Assembly: GCA_947503835.1 (NCBI GenBank)
Contig: CANNFM010000005.1
Location: forward strand, 124,001-188,000
Direction: 5' to 3'
DNA length: 64,000 bases
DNA from: an uncultured Aquimarina sp.
Lineage (GTDB): Bacteria > Bacteroidota > Bacteroidia > Flavobacteriales > Flavobacteriaceae
Part shown: in pieces, positions 27,000-35,722 of the stretch
Position numbering within the stretch: the stretch's first letter is position 1
Layout of the letters: the number at the start of each line of letters is the position of its first letter
Program-made: the position numbers and the translations under genes
The notes under the pieces: model-generated
What the model was told of the DNA's origin: nothing
The model's database searches: none
The model's input: only the letters and a program-made list of their open reading frames with translations

Positions 27000-27776
27000 C
27001 TATACTAAATCTCGTTTTATGATTTCTATCAATTCTTCCTCGGTTTTAAATATTTTAAACTCTCCATTTTTTATATACGAAATCTTACCAGTTTCTTCAC
27101 TTACCACTAAAGCTAAAGCATCGGTTTTCTCTGTAATACCTACCGCAGCTCTATGGCGTAAACCAAACCGAAGAGGCATTGAATTATTGTTGGTAACAGG
27201 TAGAATAACACGGGTAGCAACAATGTGGTTGTCTTCTATGATCATTGCTCCATCATGAAGCGGACTGTTTTTATAAAAAACACTTTCCAAAATAGGGGTA
27301 TTGATAAGCATATCCATAGAATCTCCTGAGGTTTTTACAAAATCAAGAGAAGTATTTCTTTTAATCACAATCAAGGCTCCAGTTTTGGTTTCTCCCATGC
27401 TTTTACAGGCTTCTACAATTGCTTTTACATTGGTAACACTATCCTCGGGGGTGTCTCTTATAAACTTTAGTTGACGCAAAAATTTACGCCGCCTTCCAAA
27501 ATTTGTAGAGCCTATCATGAGTAGAAATTTTCTAATTTCTTGCTGAAATACTACAATAAGAGCAAACATTCCAACACCAATAAACTCCCCTAATACGCTA
27601 CTTAACATTTCCATAGCAAGAAATTGAGTAAGTTTCCATACCAGGTAAATCATAACGATCCCAATAAAAATATTGATAGCTGCGGTTCCTTTAACCAGCT
27701 TATAGATATAGTACAATAAGAAAGCTACCAGAACAATATCTAGTACATCAAGTATTCTAAGGTTAATTAAATCCAA
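27000..27776 (-). CDS. cdaA: Membrane diadenylate cyclase (c-di-AMP synthase)
   Basis: A 258-residue enzyme that condenses two ATP into cyclic di-AMP. Three membrane helices fill about residues 8-80, followed by the DisA_N catalytic domain with both hallmark motifs: DGA (Asp 175, in LHDGAMII) and RHR (207-209, in FGLRHRAAVGITE). It fits the CdaA/TIGR00159 architecture. It sits between folP upstream and DUF3667 downstream. C-di-AMP usually controls osmolyte and potassium homeostasis and wall integrity. Confidence 0.95.
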   Translation of the reverse strand: MDLINLRILDVLDIVLVAFLLYYIYKLVKGTAAINIFIGIVMIYLVWKLTQFLAMEMLSSVLGEFIGVGMFALIVVFQQEIRKFLLMIGSTNFGRRRKFLRQLKFIRDTPEDSVTNVKAIVEACKSMGETKTGALIVIKRNTSLDFVKTSGDSMDMLINTPILESVFYKNSPLHDGAMIIEDNHIVATRVILPVTNNNSMPLRFGLRHRAAVGITEKTDALALVVSEETGKISYIKNGEFKIFKTEEELIEIIKRDLV

Positions 27777-27807
27777 AGTGTCAGGAGTTTTTGTAAAAAT
27801 AGAAAAA

Positions 27808-27867
27808 TTAGTGAGACCTTGTTTTGAAAAGCTTGAAAAGCGTATTCAAAATAATTGGTTTCACTAA
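27808..27867. other. Long imperfect hairpin between folP and cdaA
   Basis: TTAGTGAGACC (27808-27818) pairs with GGTTTCACTAA (27857-27867) with one mismatch, and TTTTGAA (27822-27828) pairs with TTCAAAA (27845-27851). It could be a weak terminator, an mRNA leader structure of cdaA or a decayed repeat. Confidence 0.4.
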
Positions 27868-27903
27868 CCCCATTACATAGCGAGAGCTAAAAATTATTCT
27901 CAA

Positions 27904-28725
27904 TCATGTTAAGAGAGCTGTCAGTGTAATACATTCGATAGCTTCTTTTACATCATGTACTCTTAAGATAGAAGCTCCTTGTTGCAAAGCAATTGTATTT
28001 AATACGGTAGTGCCGTTTAATGCCTCATTAGGTGAGGTGTTAAGTGTTTTGTATATCATAGATTTTCTAGAAACTCCAGATAAAATGGGTACATTATGTA
28101 CTTGCAGGAGAGCAAGGTTTTTCAAAAGCTCAAAATTTTGGTGGGTGTTTTTTGCAAAACCAAACCCTGGATCTATGATGAGATCATCTATTCCATTTTT
28201 TCTTGCTTCAGCAATTTTTTCTGCAAAGTAGATGTTCATTTCATGAATCATATCGTTGTAATGATTTTTTGATTTCATGGTTTGAGGTGTTCCTTTCATA
28301 TGCATCATGATATAGGGCACCTTCAATTTTCCTACACAACTAATCATGTCCTGATCCATATTACCAGCCGAGATATCATTAATCATTGAAGCTCCCGCTG
28401 CAACACATTCTTTTGCAATACTACTTCTAAAGGTGTCTATTGATAATAAGATTTCGGGAAATGTATTTGTTAGTAGCTCAACAATGGGTACTATTCTTTT
28501 TCTTTCTGCTTCAGTAGTGATATGATCTGCACCTGGTCTTGATGAATATGCACCAAGGTCTATAAAAGTAGCACCATCGATAAGCATTTTTTCTACTTGC
28601 ACCAAAATTTGAGATTCATTTTTATAGTTACCTCCATCGTAAAATGAGTCTGGAGTAAGATTTAGAATCCCCATTACTTTTGGGGTAGATAAATCAATTA
28701 AAGAACCCTTGCAGTTGATTGTCAT
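27904..28725 (-). CDS. folP: Dihydropteroate synthase
   Basis: A 273-residue folate-pathway enzyme joining p-aminobenzoate to 7,8-dihydropterin pyrophosphate; target of sulfonamides. Signatures: MGILNLTPDSFYDGG, LSIDTFRSSIA, MINDISAG, IDPGFGFAKN and LSGVSRKSMI. Length is typical. It is the first gene of a leftward group with cdaA and DUF3667 and is divergent from the DUF1599 gene. Confidence 0.97.
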   Translation of the reverse strand: MTINCKGSLIDLSTPKVMGILNLTPDSFYDGGNYKNESQILVQVEKMLIDGATFIDLGAYSSRPGADHITTEAERKRIVPIVELLTNTFPEILLSIDTFRSSIAKECVAAGASMINDISAGNMDQDMISCVGKLKVPYIMMHMKGTPQTMKSKNHYNDMIHEMNIYFAEKIAEARKNGIDDLIIDPGFGFAKNTHQNFELLKNLALLQVHNVPILSGVSRKSMIYKTLNTSPNEALNGTTVLNTIALQQGASILRVHDVKEAIECITLTALLT

Positions 28726-28807
28726 TAGACAGTATTTGGTTTTTTTAGTTTTTTATTTGGTATAATTCCCATATTAAAGCGAAATTTACGCAAAATTCAA
28801 TAGTTAT

Positions 28808-29353
28808 ATGCAAGATACATCCACACAATATGATGCAGTAATTCATAAATGTCGTGATTTATTTATAAAAAAAATGAAAGATTATGGGAGTGCATGGCGA
28901 ATACTAAGACTTCCTTCTTTAACAGATCAGATTTTTATTAAAGCACAACGTATTCGAAGCTTGCAAGAAAATGAAGTAAGAAAGGTGGATGAAGGAGAAG
29001 CTTCAGAGTTTATAGGGATCATTAATTATAGTATAATGGCTTTAGTACAGATAGAAAAGGGTGTCGCAGAACAACCTGATTTATCTGTTGATGAGGCAAC
29101 AAAACTATATGATAAGCATATAGATATTACAAAGAAATTAATGACAGATAAGAATCATGATTATGGCGAGGCATGGAGAGATATGCGCATAGGTTCGCTA
29201 ACAGATTTGATTCTTCAAAAATTACTTCGTGTTAAACAAATTGAGGATAACAAAGGAAAAACTTTGGTAAGTGAAGGTATAGATGCTAATTATCAGGACA
29301 TGATTAATTATGCGATATTTGCAATGATCCATTTGGGAGAATCGAACTCATAA
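28808..29353 (+). CDS. DUF1599 protein, two tandem copies
   Basis: A 181-residue protein made of two similar halves: KKMKDYGSAWRILRLPSLTDQIFIKAQRIRSLQ near the N-terminus and MTDKNHDYGEAWRDMRIGSLTDLILQKLLRVKQIEDN near the C-terminus. This matches the DUF1599 (nucleotide modification-associated) family, related to all-alpha NTP pyrophosphatases. Its activity is not established. It heads a rightward group with the DoxX fusion, permease, tpiA, prmA and clpS, an order I recall as common in flavobacteria. Confidence 0.85.
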   Translation: MQDTSTQYDAVIHKCRDLFIKKMKDYGSAWRILRLPSLTDQIFIKAQRIRSLQENEVRKVDEGEASEFIGIINYSIMALVQIEKGVAEQPDLSVDEATKLYDKHIDITKKLMTDKNHDYGEAWRDMRIGSLTDLILQKLLRVKQIEDNKGKTLVSEGIDANYQDMINYAIFAMIHLGESNS

Positions 29354-29439
29354 ACATTTAAAATACTGTTAAACCTAGTCGTATAAGATTCGAACTGTTG
29401 TTATCTTGTCCAAAATAAATTTTAATCCATTATAGTAGT

Positions 29440-31104
29440 ATGAAAATACTGGTTACCATCTCAAGAATATTTGTAGCAGCACTCTTTCTGTTTTCGGGAT
29501 TTATAAAATTAAACGACCCATTAGGGTTCTCATATAAGCTTCAGGAATATTTCGGAGAAGGAGTTCTTAATTTAGAATTTTTAATTCCATTTGCTTTATT
29601 AATAGCAGTCTTTTTGGTGATTTTTGAAATTATATTGGGGATCACACTAATACTTGGGTATTTGCCTAAGTTTACGGTATGGTCATTACTGTCAATGATT
29701 GTGTTTTTTACATTCCTCACCTTCTATTCGGCATATTTTAATAAGGTTACCGATTGCGGGTGTTTTGGCGATGCATTACCATTAACTCCTTGGGAGTCAT
29801 TTACCAAAGACGTTATTTTACTTGTATTGATATTGGTTTTGTTTTTCGGAAGAAAATATATTACGCCAATAAACCCTTTGGCAGCACATAAATGGATTGT
29901 CTTTGCAGTCTTTACAGCTTGTTTAGGATTTGCATACTATGTTTTGATGCATTTGCCAGCTATCGATTTTAGAGCCTATGCAATTGGAACCAATATAGAA
30001 GAAGGGATGCAAATCCCCGAAGGAGCACCAGAGGCAGAATTTGCTTACCACTGGAAGTTCAATGTTAATGGAGAAGAAAAAATAATTACTACGAGTGGCG
30101 AATATCCACAAGTTGAAGGAGATTTTATTAATGTTGAAACCGAGACCATAAATGAAGGATATGAGCCTCCTATTCATGATTTTGCAATAACAAAGAATGA
30201 TGTTGATTACACAACAGAATTTCTGGAAAAAGAGAATCTGGTATTGATCGTAGCTTATAATTTATCAAAAAGTGAAGCCGAAGGGTTTAATGCAATCAAA
30301 GAGATGACCGATAAAGCGATTTCTTCAGGTTATGAGGTGATTGGACTTACAGCTTCTGGACCCAAAGATATATCACAAACTAAGTCTAGATATGATTTGG
30401 ACTTTGATTTTTATACCACCGATGAAACTGCTTTGAAAACAATTTTAAGGTCTAATCCGGGAGTTGTAAAGTTAAGTAAAGGAACAATAGTTGAAAAATA
30501 CCATTGGAATGACGCTCATAAAGTACCTCTAGAAAAGGTAAAACGACCAGAGCCTCAGATTAACAAAGTGCTTAAAGCTCAGTTAGATAGTGTGATGATT
30601 CTTGATCAGGACGCAAGAAATCAGCGAGTACCACTAGAGGAGTTAAAAATTTTGGATAGCACAAATACAGTATTTGTTGAAGAAATATTTAAAAAATATG
30701 GATATCCGGGGAAGTCTCTTGTTGGCGAGAAAACAAGTATGGTTGCTTGGTTGATAATTCATCATTCAGAGAAGATAGGAACCTATTTACCATTAATTAA
30801 AGAAGCGTCTAAAAAAGGAGAGCTTGATTTTACCTTTGTTGCCATGATGGAAGATAGGCATCTTATGAAGCAGGATTTAGAACAAATCTATGGAACACAA
30901 AGTACCTTTGGAGGTGATAAAGGCTTTATATGGCCAATTAAGGACCCAGAAACGGTTAATGAAAGAAGAAAAGAAGCCGGATTTCAGGAAACTATAGAGC
31001 AGTATTGTGAACGAATAGTTGGTGAGCCTTATAAAATATATACTCTTGATGAAGTTCAAGCTCTTAAAAAGGCAGACAAACTCAAAGAAAAATCCAATGA
31101 CTAA
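29440..31104 (+). CDS. BT_3928-type DoxX membrane protein fused to DUF6624-like domain
   Basis: A 554-residue protein. Residues 1-180 hold about five membrane helices of the DoxX/MauE type (FSGFIKLNDPLGFSYKLQEYFGE) with a CGCFGD motif at 106-111. Residues about 240-360 resemble the thioredoxin-like second part of BT_3928 proteins. From about 378 on, the features LDSVMILDQDARNQ, GYPGKSLVGEKTSMVAWLIIHHSE, YGTQ and PIKDPETVNERRKEAGF resemble DUF6624. Quinone-linked redox work is inferred from the DoxX part only. The stop codon shares its last A with the start of the permease gene. Confidence 0.85.
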   Translation: MKILVTISRIFVAALFLFSGFIKLNDPLGFSYKLQEYFGEGVLNLEFLIPFALLIAVFLVIFEIILGITLILGYLPKFTVWSLLSMIVFFTFLTFYSAYFNKVTDCGCFGDALPLTPWESFTKDVILLVLILVLFFGRKYITPINPLAAHKWIVFAVFTACLGFAYYVLMHLPAIDFRAYAIGTNIEEGMQIPEGAPEAEFAYHWKFNVNGEEKIITTSGEYPQVEGDFINVETETINEGYEPPIHDFAITKNDVDYTTEFLEKENLVLIVAYNLSKSEAEGFNAIKEMTDKAISSGYEVIGLTASGPKDISQTKSRYDLDFDFYTTDETALKTILRSNPGVVKLSKGTIVEKYHWNDAHKVPLEKVKRPEPQINKVLKAQLDSVMILDQDARNQRVPLEELKILDSTNTVFVEEIFKKYGYPGKSLVGEKTSMVAWLIIHHSEKIGTYLPLIKEASKKGELDFTFVAMMEDRHLMKQDLEQIYGTQSTFGGDKGFIWPIKDPETVNERRKEAGFQETIEQYCERIVGEPYKIYTLDEVQALKKADKLKEKSND

Positions 31105-32177
31105 TGATTAGTTACCTCATTCAAAAAATAGGGTATGCCTTACTTACTTTATGGGGTGTGGTGACTGTTATTTTTTTACTTTTTACATTACTCCCTGGCG
31201 ATCCTGCACAGATGATGCTCGGACAGAATGAGAGTGAAGAACAGCTAGAAAATGTTCGAAGAAAGTATGGCTTTGATAAGCCTATAACAACACAATACAG
31301 GTATTATTTAAATGACCTTTCTCTCATCTCGTTTCATAGCCTGAACACTAAAGATTTCTCTTATTTAGATAAAAATAAGTATTCAGCAGTTCAGTTGTTG
31401 AGTATAGGCAATAAGGCGATTGTGATTAAGTTTCCGTATTTAAGAGAGTCTTTTCAGAAAAATGGAAAGAAAGTAAGTGAGGTGATAAAAGAAACATTAC
31501 CCAATACCGCCGTATTAGCCATATCTGCAATTTTCATTGCTATAGTTGTAGGAATTTTGTTAGGCATTCTAAGTGCAATTACAAAAGATCAATGGGCAGA
31601 TAAATTAATTCAATTATTAAGTACACTTGGTATGAGTGTTCCGTCTTTTTTTAGTGCCATTATTTTTGCCTGGTTATTTGGTTATGTTTTACACGAGTTC
31701 ACAAATTTAAATATGACAGGTAGCCTATATGAAGTTGATGATTTTGGTGAAGGAAGCTACATACAATGGAAAAATTTACTGCTTCCGGCAATAGTTTTAG
31801 GGATTAGGCCATTGGCTGTTGTAACCCAGTTGATGCGTAACTCCTTGCTCGAGGTACTAAGTCAGGATTATATTCGTACTGCCAAAGCAAAGGGGCTTTC
31901 GATGTTTCAAATCATTAGAAGGCATGCACTTAAAAACGCATTAAATCCTGTAGTTACTGCAATTTCGGGCTGGTTTGCTTCAATGTTGGCAGGTGCAGTT
32001 TTTGTAGAGTATATTTTTGGATGGAACGGATTAGGTAAAGAGATTGTAGATGCATTAAATACATTGGATCTTCCTATAATAATGGGTTCTGTTTTAGTTA
32101 TAGCCACTATGTTTATACTAATCAATATATTTGTCGATATTATATACGGATGGTTGGATCCAAAAATTAGGCTATAG
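31104..32177 (+). CDS. DppB-like ABC transporter permease without partner genes
   Basis: A 357-residue inner-membrane permease of the dipeptide/nickel (DppB/OppB) class. It begins with the typical N-terminal helix (MISYLIQKIGYALLTLWGVVTVIFLLFTLLPGDPAQMMLG), carries the EAA loop (EVLSQDYIRTAKAKGLSMFQIIRRHALKNALNPVVTAI) and ends WLDPKIRL. An extra about 45-residue periplasmic segment at about 75-120 makes it a little longer than DppB. No DppC, ATPase or binding-protein gene is adjacent. Its start overlaps the preceding stop codon by one base (TAATG). Confidence 0.9.
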   Translation: MISYLIQKIGYALLTLWGVVTVIFLLFTLLPGDPAQMMLGQNESEEQLENVRRKYGFDKPITTQYRYYLNDLSLISFHSLNTKDFSYLDKNKYSAVQLLSIGNKAIVIKFPYLRESFQKNGKKVSEVIKETLPNTAVLAISAIFIAIVVGILLGILSAITKDQWADKLIQLLSTLGMSVPSFFSAIIFAWLFGYVLHEFTNLNMTGSLYEVDDFGEGSYIQWKNLLLPAIVLGIRPLAVVTQLMRNSLLEVLSQDYIRTAKAKGLSMFQIIRRHALKNALNPVVTAISGWFASMLAGAVFVEYIFGWNGLGKEIVDALNTLDLPIIMGSVLVIATMFILINIFVDIIYGWLDPKIRL

Positions 32178-32234
32178 GTGATCCGTTGTTAATAATTAAC
32201 CACACTTTTTAACCAAAAACATAAATTTAAATTG

Positions 32235-32987
32235 ATGAGAAAAAAAATTGTTGCAGGAAACTGGAAAATGAATAAAAACCTGGCAGAGACAGAGGTTTTA
32301 CTTTCAGAATTAAAAGCAAAGTTAGGAAATGCAAAGAATGCAGAAATTATTGTTGCTCCTACTTTTACAAATTTGTATAAAGCAACTCAAGAATTAAAAC
32401 AATCGGGTATTACGGTTGCAGCTCAAAATATGCATCAAGCAGAAAATGGCGCATTTACTGGAGAAATTTCTGCTGATATGCTTAAAAACATAGAAGTAAA
32501 TACGGTTATATTGGGTCACAGTGAGCGAAGAGCATATTTTGGAGAAACCGATGCTTTATTAGCAGATAAGGTAAATACTGCCTTAAAACATGATATGACG
32601 ATCATTTTTTGTTTCGGAGAAGAATTACAAGACCGAAAAAGCGATAATCACTTTGCCGTTGTAGAAAGCCAATTAAAAAATGGGCTTTTTCATATCAAAG
32701 CAGATAGCTGGAAAAATGTAATTCTTGCTTACGAACCTGTTTGGGCAATAGGAACGGGCGAAACGGCATCTCCTGATCAAGCACAAGAAATGCATGCTTT
32801 TATTCGTAACACGGTTGCTAAAACCTATAATGAATCTATAGCCGATGAGGTTTCTATATTGTATGGCGGAAGTGTTAAGCCAAATAATGCAGAAGAAATT
32901 TTTGCAAAAGCAGATGTTGATGGCGGATTGATTGGTGGAGCAGCTCTGGATGCAGAGAGCTTTGAAGCTATAGCAAAAGCCATCTAA
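32235..32987 (+). CDS. tpiA: Triosephosphate isomerase
   Basis: A 250-residue glycolytic enzyme interconverting dihydroxyacetone phosphate and glyceraldehyde 3-phosphate. Signatures: GNWKMNK (catalytic Lys), ILGHSERR (catalytic His) and LAYEPVWAIGTG (catalytic Glu), then the ILYGGSVKPNN phosphate loop. The ATG at 32235 is preferred to the adjacent TTG. It is followed by a strong terminator. Confidence 0.98.
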   Translation: MRKKIVAGNWKMNKNLAETEVLLSELKAKLGNAKNAEIIVAPTFTNLYKATQELKQSGITVAAQNMHQAENGAFTGEISADMLKNIEVNTVILGHSERRAYFGETDALLADKVNTALKHDMTIIFCFGEELQDRKSDNHFAVVESQLKNGLFHIKADSWKNVILAYEPVWAIGTGETASPDQAQEMHAFIRNTVAKTYNESIADEVSILYGGSVKPNNAEEIFAKADVDGGLIGGAALDAESFEAIAKAI

Positions 32988-33004
32988 TAGGATGATATAA
33001 TATA

Positions 33005-33036
33005 AAAAAAGCATCCCAATAATGGGATGCTTTTTT
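33005..33036 (+). terminator. Intrinsic terminator of the tpiA transcript
   Basis: Perfect 14-bp stem (AAAAAAGCATCCCA at 33005-33018, complement at 33023-33036), 4-base loop, T-run in the 3' arm. Confidence 0.88.
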
Positions 33037-33050
33037 ATTGGTAAAAACCC

Positions 33051-33058
33051 TAACTTTG
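33051..33058 (+). promoter_or_regulatory. Probable -7 box of the prmA promoter
   Basis: TAACTTTG matches TAnnTTTG, just downstream of the tpiA terminator and 21 bases before the prmA ATG. Confidence 0.55.
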
Positions 33059-33078
33059 GGCGCAACAAAAAAACGAAG

Positions 33079-33918
33079 ATGTCAAATACGAAATATCTAG
33101 GATATTATTTTAAAGTGTCTCCACTGCAACCTACCACAGAAATCTTAATTGCAGAGTTGGGAGAGGCTGGGTTCGAAAGTTTTGTTGAAACAGAAACTGG
33201 AGTCAATGCATTTATTCAGAAAGAAGATTGGCATCAAAATATTTTTGATGATATTTTTGTGCTAAAATCTGATGAATTCGATATCCAATATACTTCAGAA
33301 GAAATTGAGCAAGTCAACTGGAATAAAGAATGGGAAAAGAACTTTAACGCCATACTTGTAGATGACATTTGTAGTGTAAGAGCTCCATTTCATGACAAAC
33401 CTACTACAAAATTTGATATTGTTATAGAACCAAAGATGTCATTTGGTACCGGTCATCATGAAACCACTCATATGATGATTCAGCATTTGTTGAAAGCAGA
33501 TTTGAAAGATAAAAAAGTGCTGGATATGGGATGTGGTACCGGGGTTTTGGCAATTTTATCAGAAATGAAAGGAGCAGGCCCTATAGATGCCATTGATATA
33601 GACAACTGGTGTTATCTTAACACGATTGAAAATATAGAACGTAATAACTGTCATCATATATCTGCGTTCGAAGGAGATGTTTCACTCTTGGCGGGAAGAA
33701 ATTACGATGTTGTTATTGCTAATATTAATCGTAATATCTTACTTAATGATATCAAGGAATATGCTAAGTCTCTAAATCCAGGCGGTACCTTGTTTTTAAG
33801 TGGGTTTTATAAAGAAGATTTGGGTATGATCACAGATGAATGCTCAAAGAACAGTTTGTTTTTTGTTGATAGTTTTATTAGAAACAACTGGATTGCAGCG
33901 TCTTATAGTCTAAAATAA
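33079..33918 (+). CDS. prmA: Ribosomal protein L11 methyltransferase
   Basis: A 279-residue SAM-dependent methyltransferase that trimethylates ribosomal protein L11. Signatures: KMSFGTGHHETTHMM, VLDMGCGTGVLAI (SAM motif I) and VVIANINRNILL. The start is MSNTKYLGYYF at 33079; the frame extends upstream to an ATG at 33022, but that codon lies in the tpiA terminator stem and before the promoter. clpS follows 58 bases downstream with its own -7 box. Confidence 0.96.
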   Translation: MSNTKYLGYYFKVSPLQPTTEILIAELGEAGFESFVETETGVNAFIQKEDWHQNIFDDIFVLKSDEFDIQYTSEEIEQVNWNKEWEKNFNAILVDDICSVRAPFHDKPTTKFDIVIEPKMSFGTGHHETTHMMIQHLLKADLKDKKVLDMGCGTGVLAILSEMKGAGPIDAIDIDNWCYLNTIENIERNNCHHISAFEGDVSLLAGRNYDVVIANINRNILLNDIKEYAKSLNPGGTLFLSGFYKEDLGMITDECSKNSLFFVDSFIRNNWIAASYSLK

Positions 33919-33953
33919 TGGACTTCTTACTGATTTAAATATGCTAAAGTTGT

Positions 33954-33961
33954 TATATTTG
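33954..33961 (+). promoter_or_regulatory. Probable -7 box of the clpS promoter
   Basis: TATATTTG, an exact TAnnTTTG match, 15 bases before the clpS start codon. Confidence 0.55.
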
Positions 33962-33976
33962 TAAAAAAGTATTGCT

Positions 33977-34252
33977 ATGAGTACCCAAGAAGAAGTTTTA
34001 GAAGAAGTTCTTGAGAAAACCATTGATCAAAGTAATAATGAAATTGTTTTATACAATGATGATGTTAATACTTTTGATCATGTAATAGAAACATTAATGT
34101 ATAGCTGTGAACATACTGCATTGCAAGCCGAACAATGCGCTTTGTTAGTTCATTATAAAGGAAAGTGTACAGTTAAAACGGGTACATACAATGAGTTAGA
34201 GCCAAGATGTTGTAAGTTACTTGATGCGGGTCTTAGCGCAGAGATAGTGTAA
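33977..34252 (+). CDS. clpS: ATP-dependent Clp protease adaptor ClpS
   Basis: A 91-residue adaptor that binds N-end-rule substrates and delivers them to the ClpAP-type protease. Signature: LYNDDVNTFDHVIETLMYSCEHTALQAEQCALLVHYKGKCTVKTG, with the NDDVNTFD segment forming part of the N-degron pocket. Length is typical. It is last in the rightward group and is followed by a terminator. Confidence 0.96.
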   Translation: MSTQEEVLEEVLEKTIDQSNNEIVLYNDDVNTFDHVIETLMYSCEHTALQAEQCALLVHYKGKCTVKTGTYNELEPRCCKLLDAGLSAEIV

Positions 34253-34274
34253 TAGTCTATATAAAATTATAATG

Positions 34275-34298
34275 AAGCCCTTTTTAGGGCTTTTTTTT
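34275..34298 (+). terminator. Intrinsic terminator of clpS
   Basis: AAGCCCT/AGGGCTT stem (34275-34281 with 34286-34292), 4-base loop, followed by T-run to 34298. Confidence 0.85.
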
Positions 34299-34778
34299 AT
34301 GTTTTAGTTTTATGTTTTCAATCATAATTTTGTGTTATATCTGAGTATGAATTGTGTATATGTGTTAAATATTTAAAAATCATTATTTTTTAACATAGTA
34401 AAAATAAAATTTTATGACATGTAAGAAAAAGCCTTCTTTTTTTATTTTTTGCTGCTGTTTTTTTATGTGGATTAATAGTAGTTGTTTTCCTAGTATTTTA
34501 GAAGTTCTGTAAAAGAATTTTCTTACATTTTAATAGTGCATTTAGTCGATTTTTTGCGTTATTGATTATTAGAATTTTCTTACTTTTTTTGATAAAACCT
34601 TACGGTTTTACCGTATTTATAATAAATAGTTCAAAAAATTAACTTATTTTAAAAAAAAAATATCATATCTTCAAACCGCAATTTTAAAAATAGTTCAAAG
34701 CTTTTATATAATTGTAGTCGAGGTAAAACTTAAAAATTTTACCTGGATTTAATAACTACACAAACTCAACTTATTAAA
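34299..34778. other. 480-base AT-rich leader region before the metalloprotease gene
   Basis: No coding frame is supported. Visible are two exact 13-base direct repeats AGAATTTTCTTAC (34514-34526 and 34571-34583), a small palindrome TACGGT-TTT-ACCGTA (34601-34615), and a hairpin AGGTAAAA/TTTTACCT (34721-34728 with 34737-34744) ending 34 bases before the ATG. These are candidate regulatory elements for the secreted protease; no clear TAnnTTTG was found. Confidence 0.5.
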
Positions 34779-35645
34779 ATGAAAAAAATCAAATTATTAG
34801 CGCTTTGCGCTATCGTGGCAGGTTTTGCCACATCTTGTCAAAAAGAAGATGTTGCTACTGAAACACAAGAAGTAGTAAAAGAAGAACTTTCTAAATCACA
34901 AATTGATGCTCTTCACAAAGCTGGAGTAAATTCAGGAGGAGCTAAAATAGTTACTGTTAAAGGTATGTTACCCGGTGACAAAGATTATAAGGCTATTAGT
35001 GTTACTGACTATGCTTTACCAGTACAAGCCTTAGAAAATGGAGATTATGCTCTAAGTATTGCAAAAAATGGTATTGATAAACAATACAGAACTAATAATC
35101 TTGTTACTGGATCTAACCGTAGTTTCAGAGTAGTAGGGTATACTGGTTCTTGTTGTGCACTTACCTCTAAAATGCAAACAGCATTACAATGGGCTGTAAA
35201 TAACTATAACAGGTTAAATAATTCACTTAACTTATCTCTTGTTTTCCAGAGTGATTTCAACAATAGAGATATGGTTGTTTATAACAATGGCCGAGCTGGT
35301 GGTGGTGGATCTGCTGGTTTCCCATCGGGTGGTCAAGCATTTAAACGTGTACAAATTAATGCTGGTACAAATTCATCTAGTACTAATGTTATAGAGCACG
35401 TAATGACGCATGAAATTGGGCACTCTGTAGGTTTTAGACATACTGATTATGCTAGAAGAAGATGTGATAACTCTAATGAAGGATCTGCTGGTATAGGAGC
35501 TATTTTAATCCCAGGAACACAAAGTGGTAACCAATGGGGAGGTAGTAATATCGATTCTAATTCTATCATGATTTCTTGTTTTGATAGCAGTGAAGATGGA
35601 GAATTTAGTCAAGGAGATATTACCGCATTAAATGCTCTTTACTAA
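34779..35645 (+). CDS. Secreted M57-type HEIGH zinc metalloprotease, lipoprotein
   Basis: A 288-residue protein with a lipoprotein signal (GFATSC, Cys 20). A pro-region covers roughly residues 21-110. The catalytic part has the extended zinc motif HEIGHSVGFRH at 211-221 (ligands His 211, His 215, His 221; catalytic Glu 212) and a downstream SIMISCF Met-turn, fitting the dual-action HEIGH peptidase family (Peptidase_M57) of the metzincin type. Paired cysteines (CC near 125) may form disulfides. Likely role: digestion of external or surface protein. It is monocistronic, with a long upstream region and a terminator. Confidence 0.9.
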   Translation: MKKIKLLALCAIVAGFATSCQKEDVATETQEVVKEELSKSQIDALHKAGVNSGGAKIVTVKGMLPGDKDYKAISVTDYALPVQALENGDYALSIAKNGIDKQYRTNNLVTGSNRSFRVVGYTGSCCALTSKMQTALQWAVNNYNRLNNSLNLSLVFQSDFNNRDMVVYNNGRAGGGGSAGFPSGGQAFKRVQINAGTNSSSTNVIEHVMTHEIGHSVGFRHTDYARRRCDNSNEGSAGIGAILIPGTQSGNQWGGSNIDSNSIMISCFDSSEDGEFSQGDITALNALY

Positions 35646-35685
35646 GAGATATAAATAACTAAAATAAGCTTTGGACTTTTATACT

Positions 35686-35717
35686 AACCATCCCGGTAAC
35701 TTGGGATGGTTTTTTTA
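35686..35717 (+). terminator. Intrinsic terminator of the metalloprotease gene
   Basis: AACCATCCC/GGGATGGTT stem with an 8-base loop followed by a T-run. Confidence 0.88.
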
Positions 35718-35722
35718 CTCTT

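Noticed and set aside
33022..33078. Upstream ATG extending prmA by 19 codons
   Set aside because: The codon lies in the tpiA terminator stem and before the -7 box TAACTTTG; the conserved protein starts at 33079.
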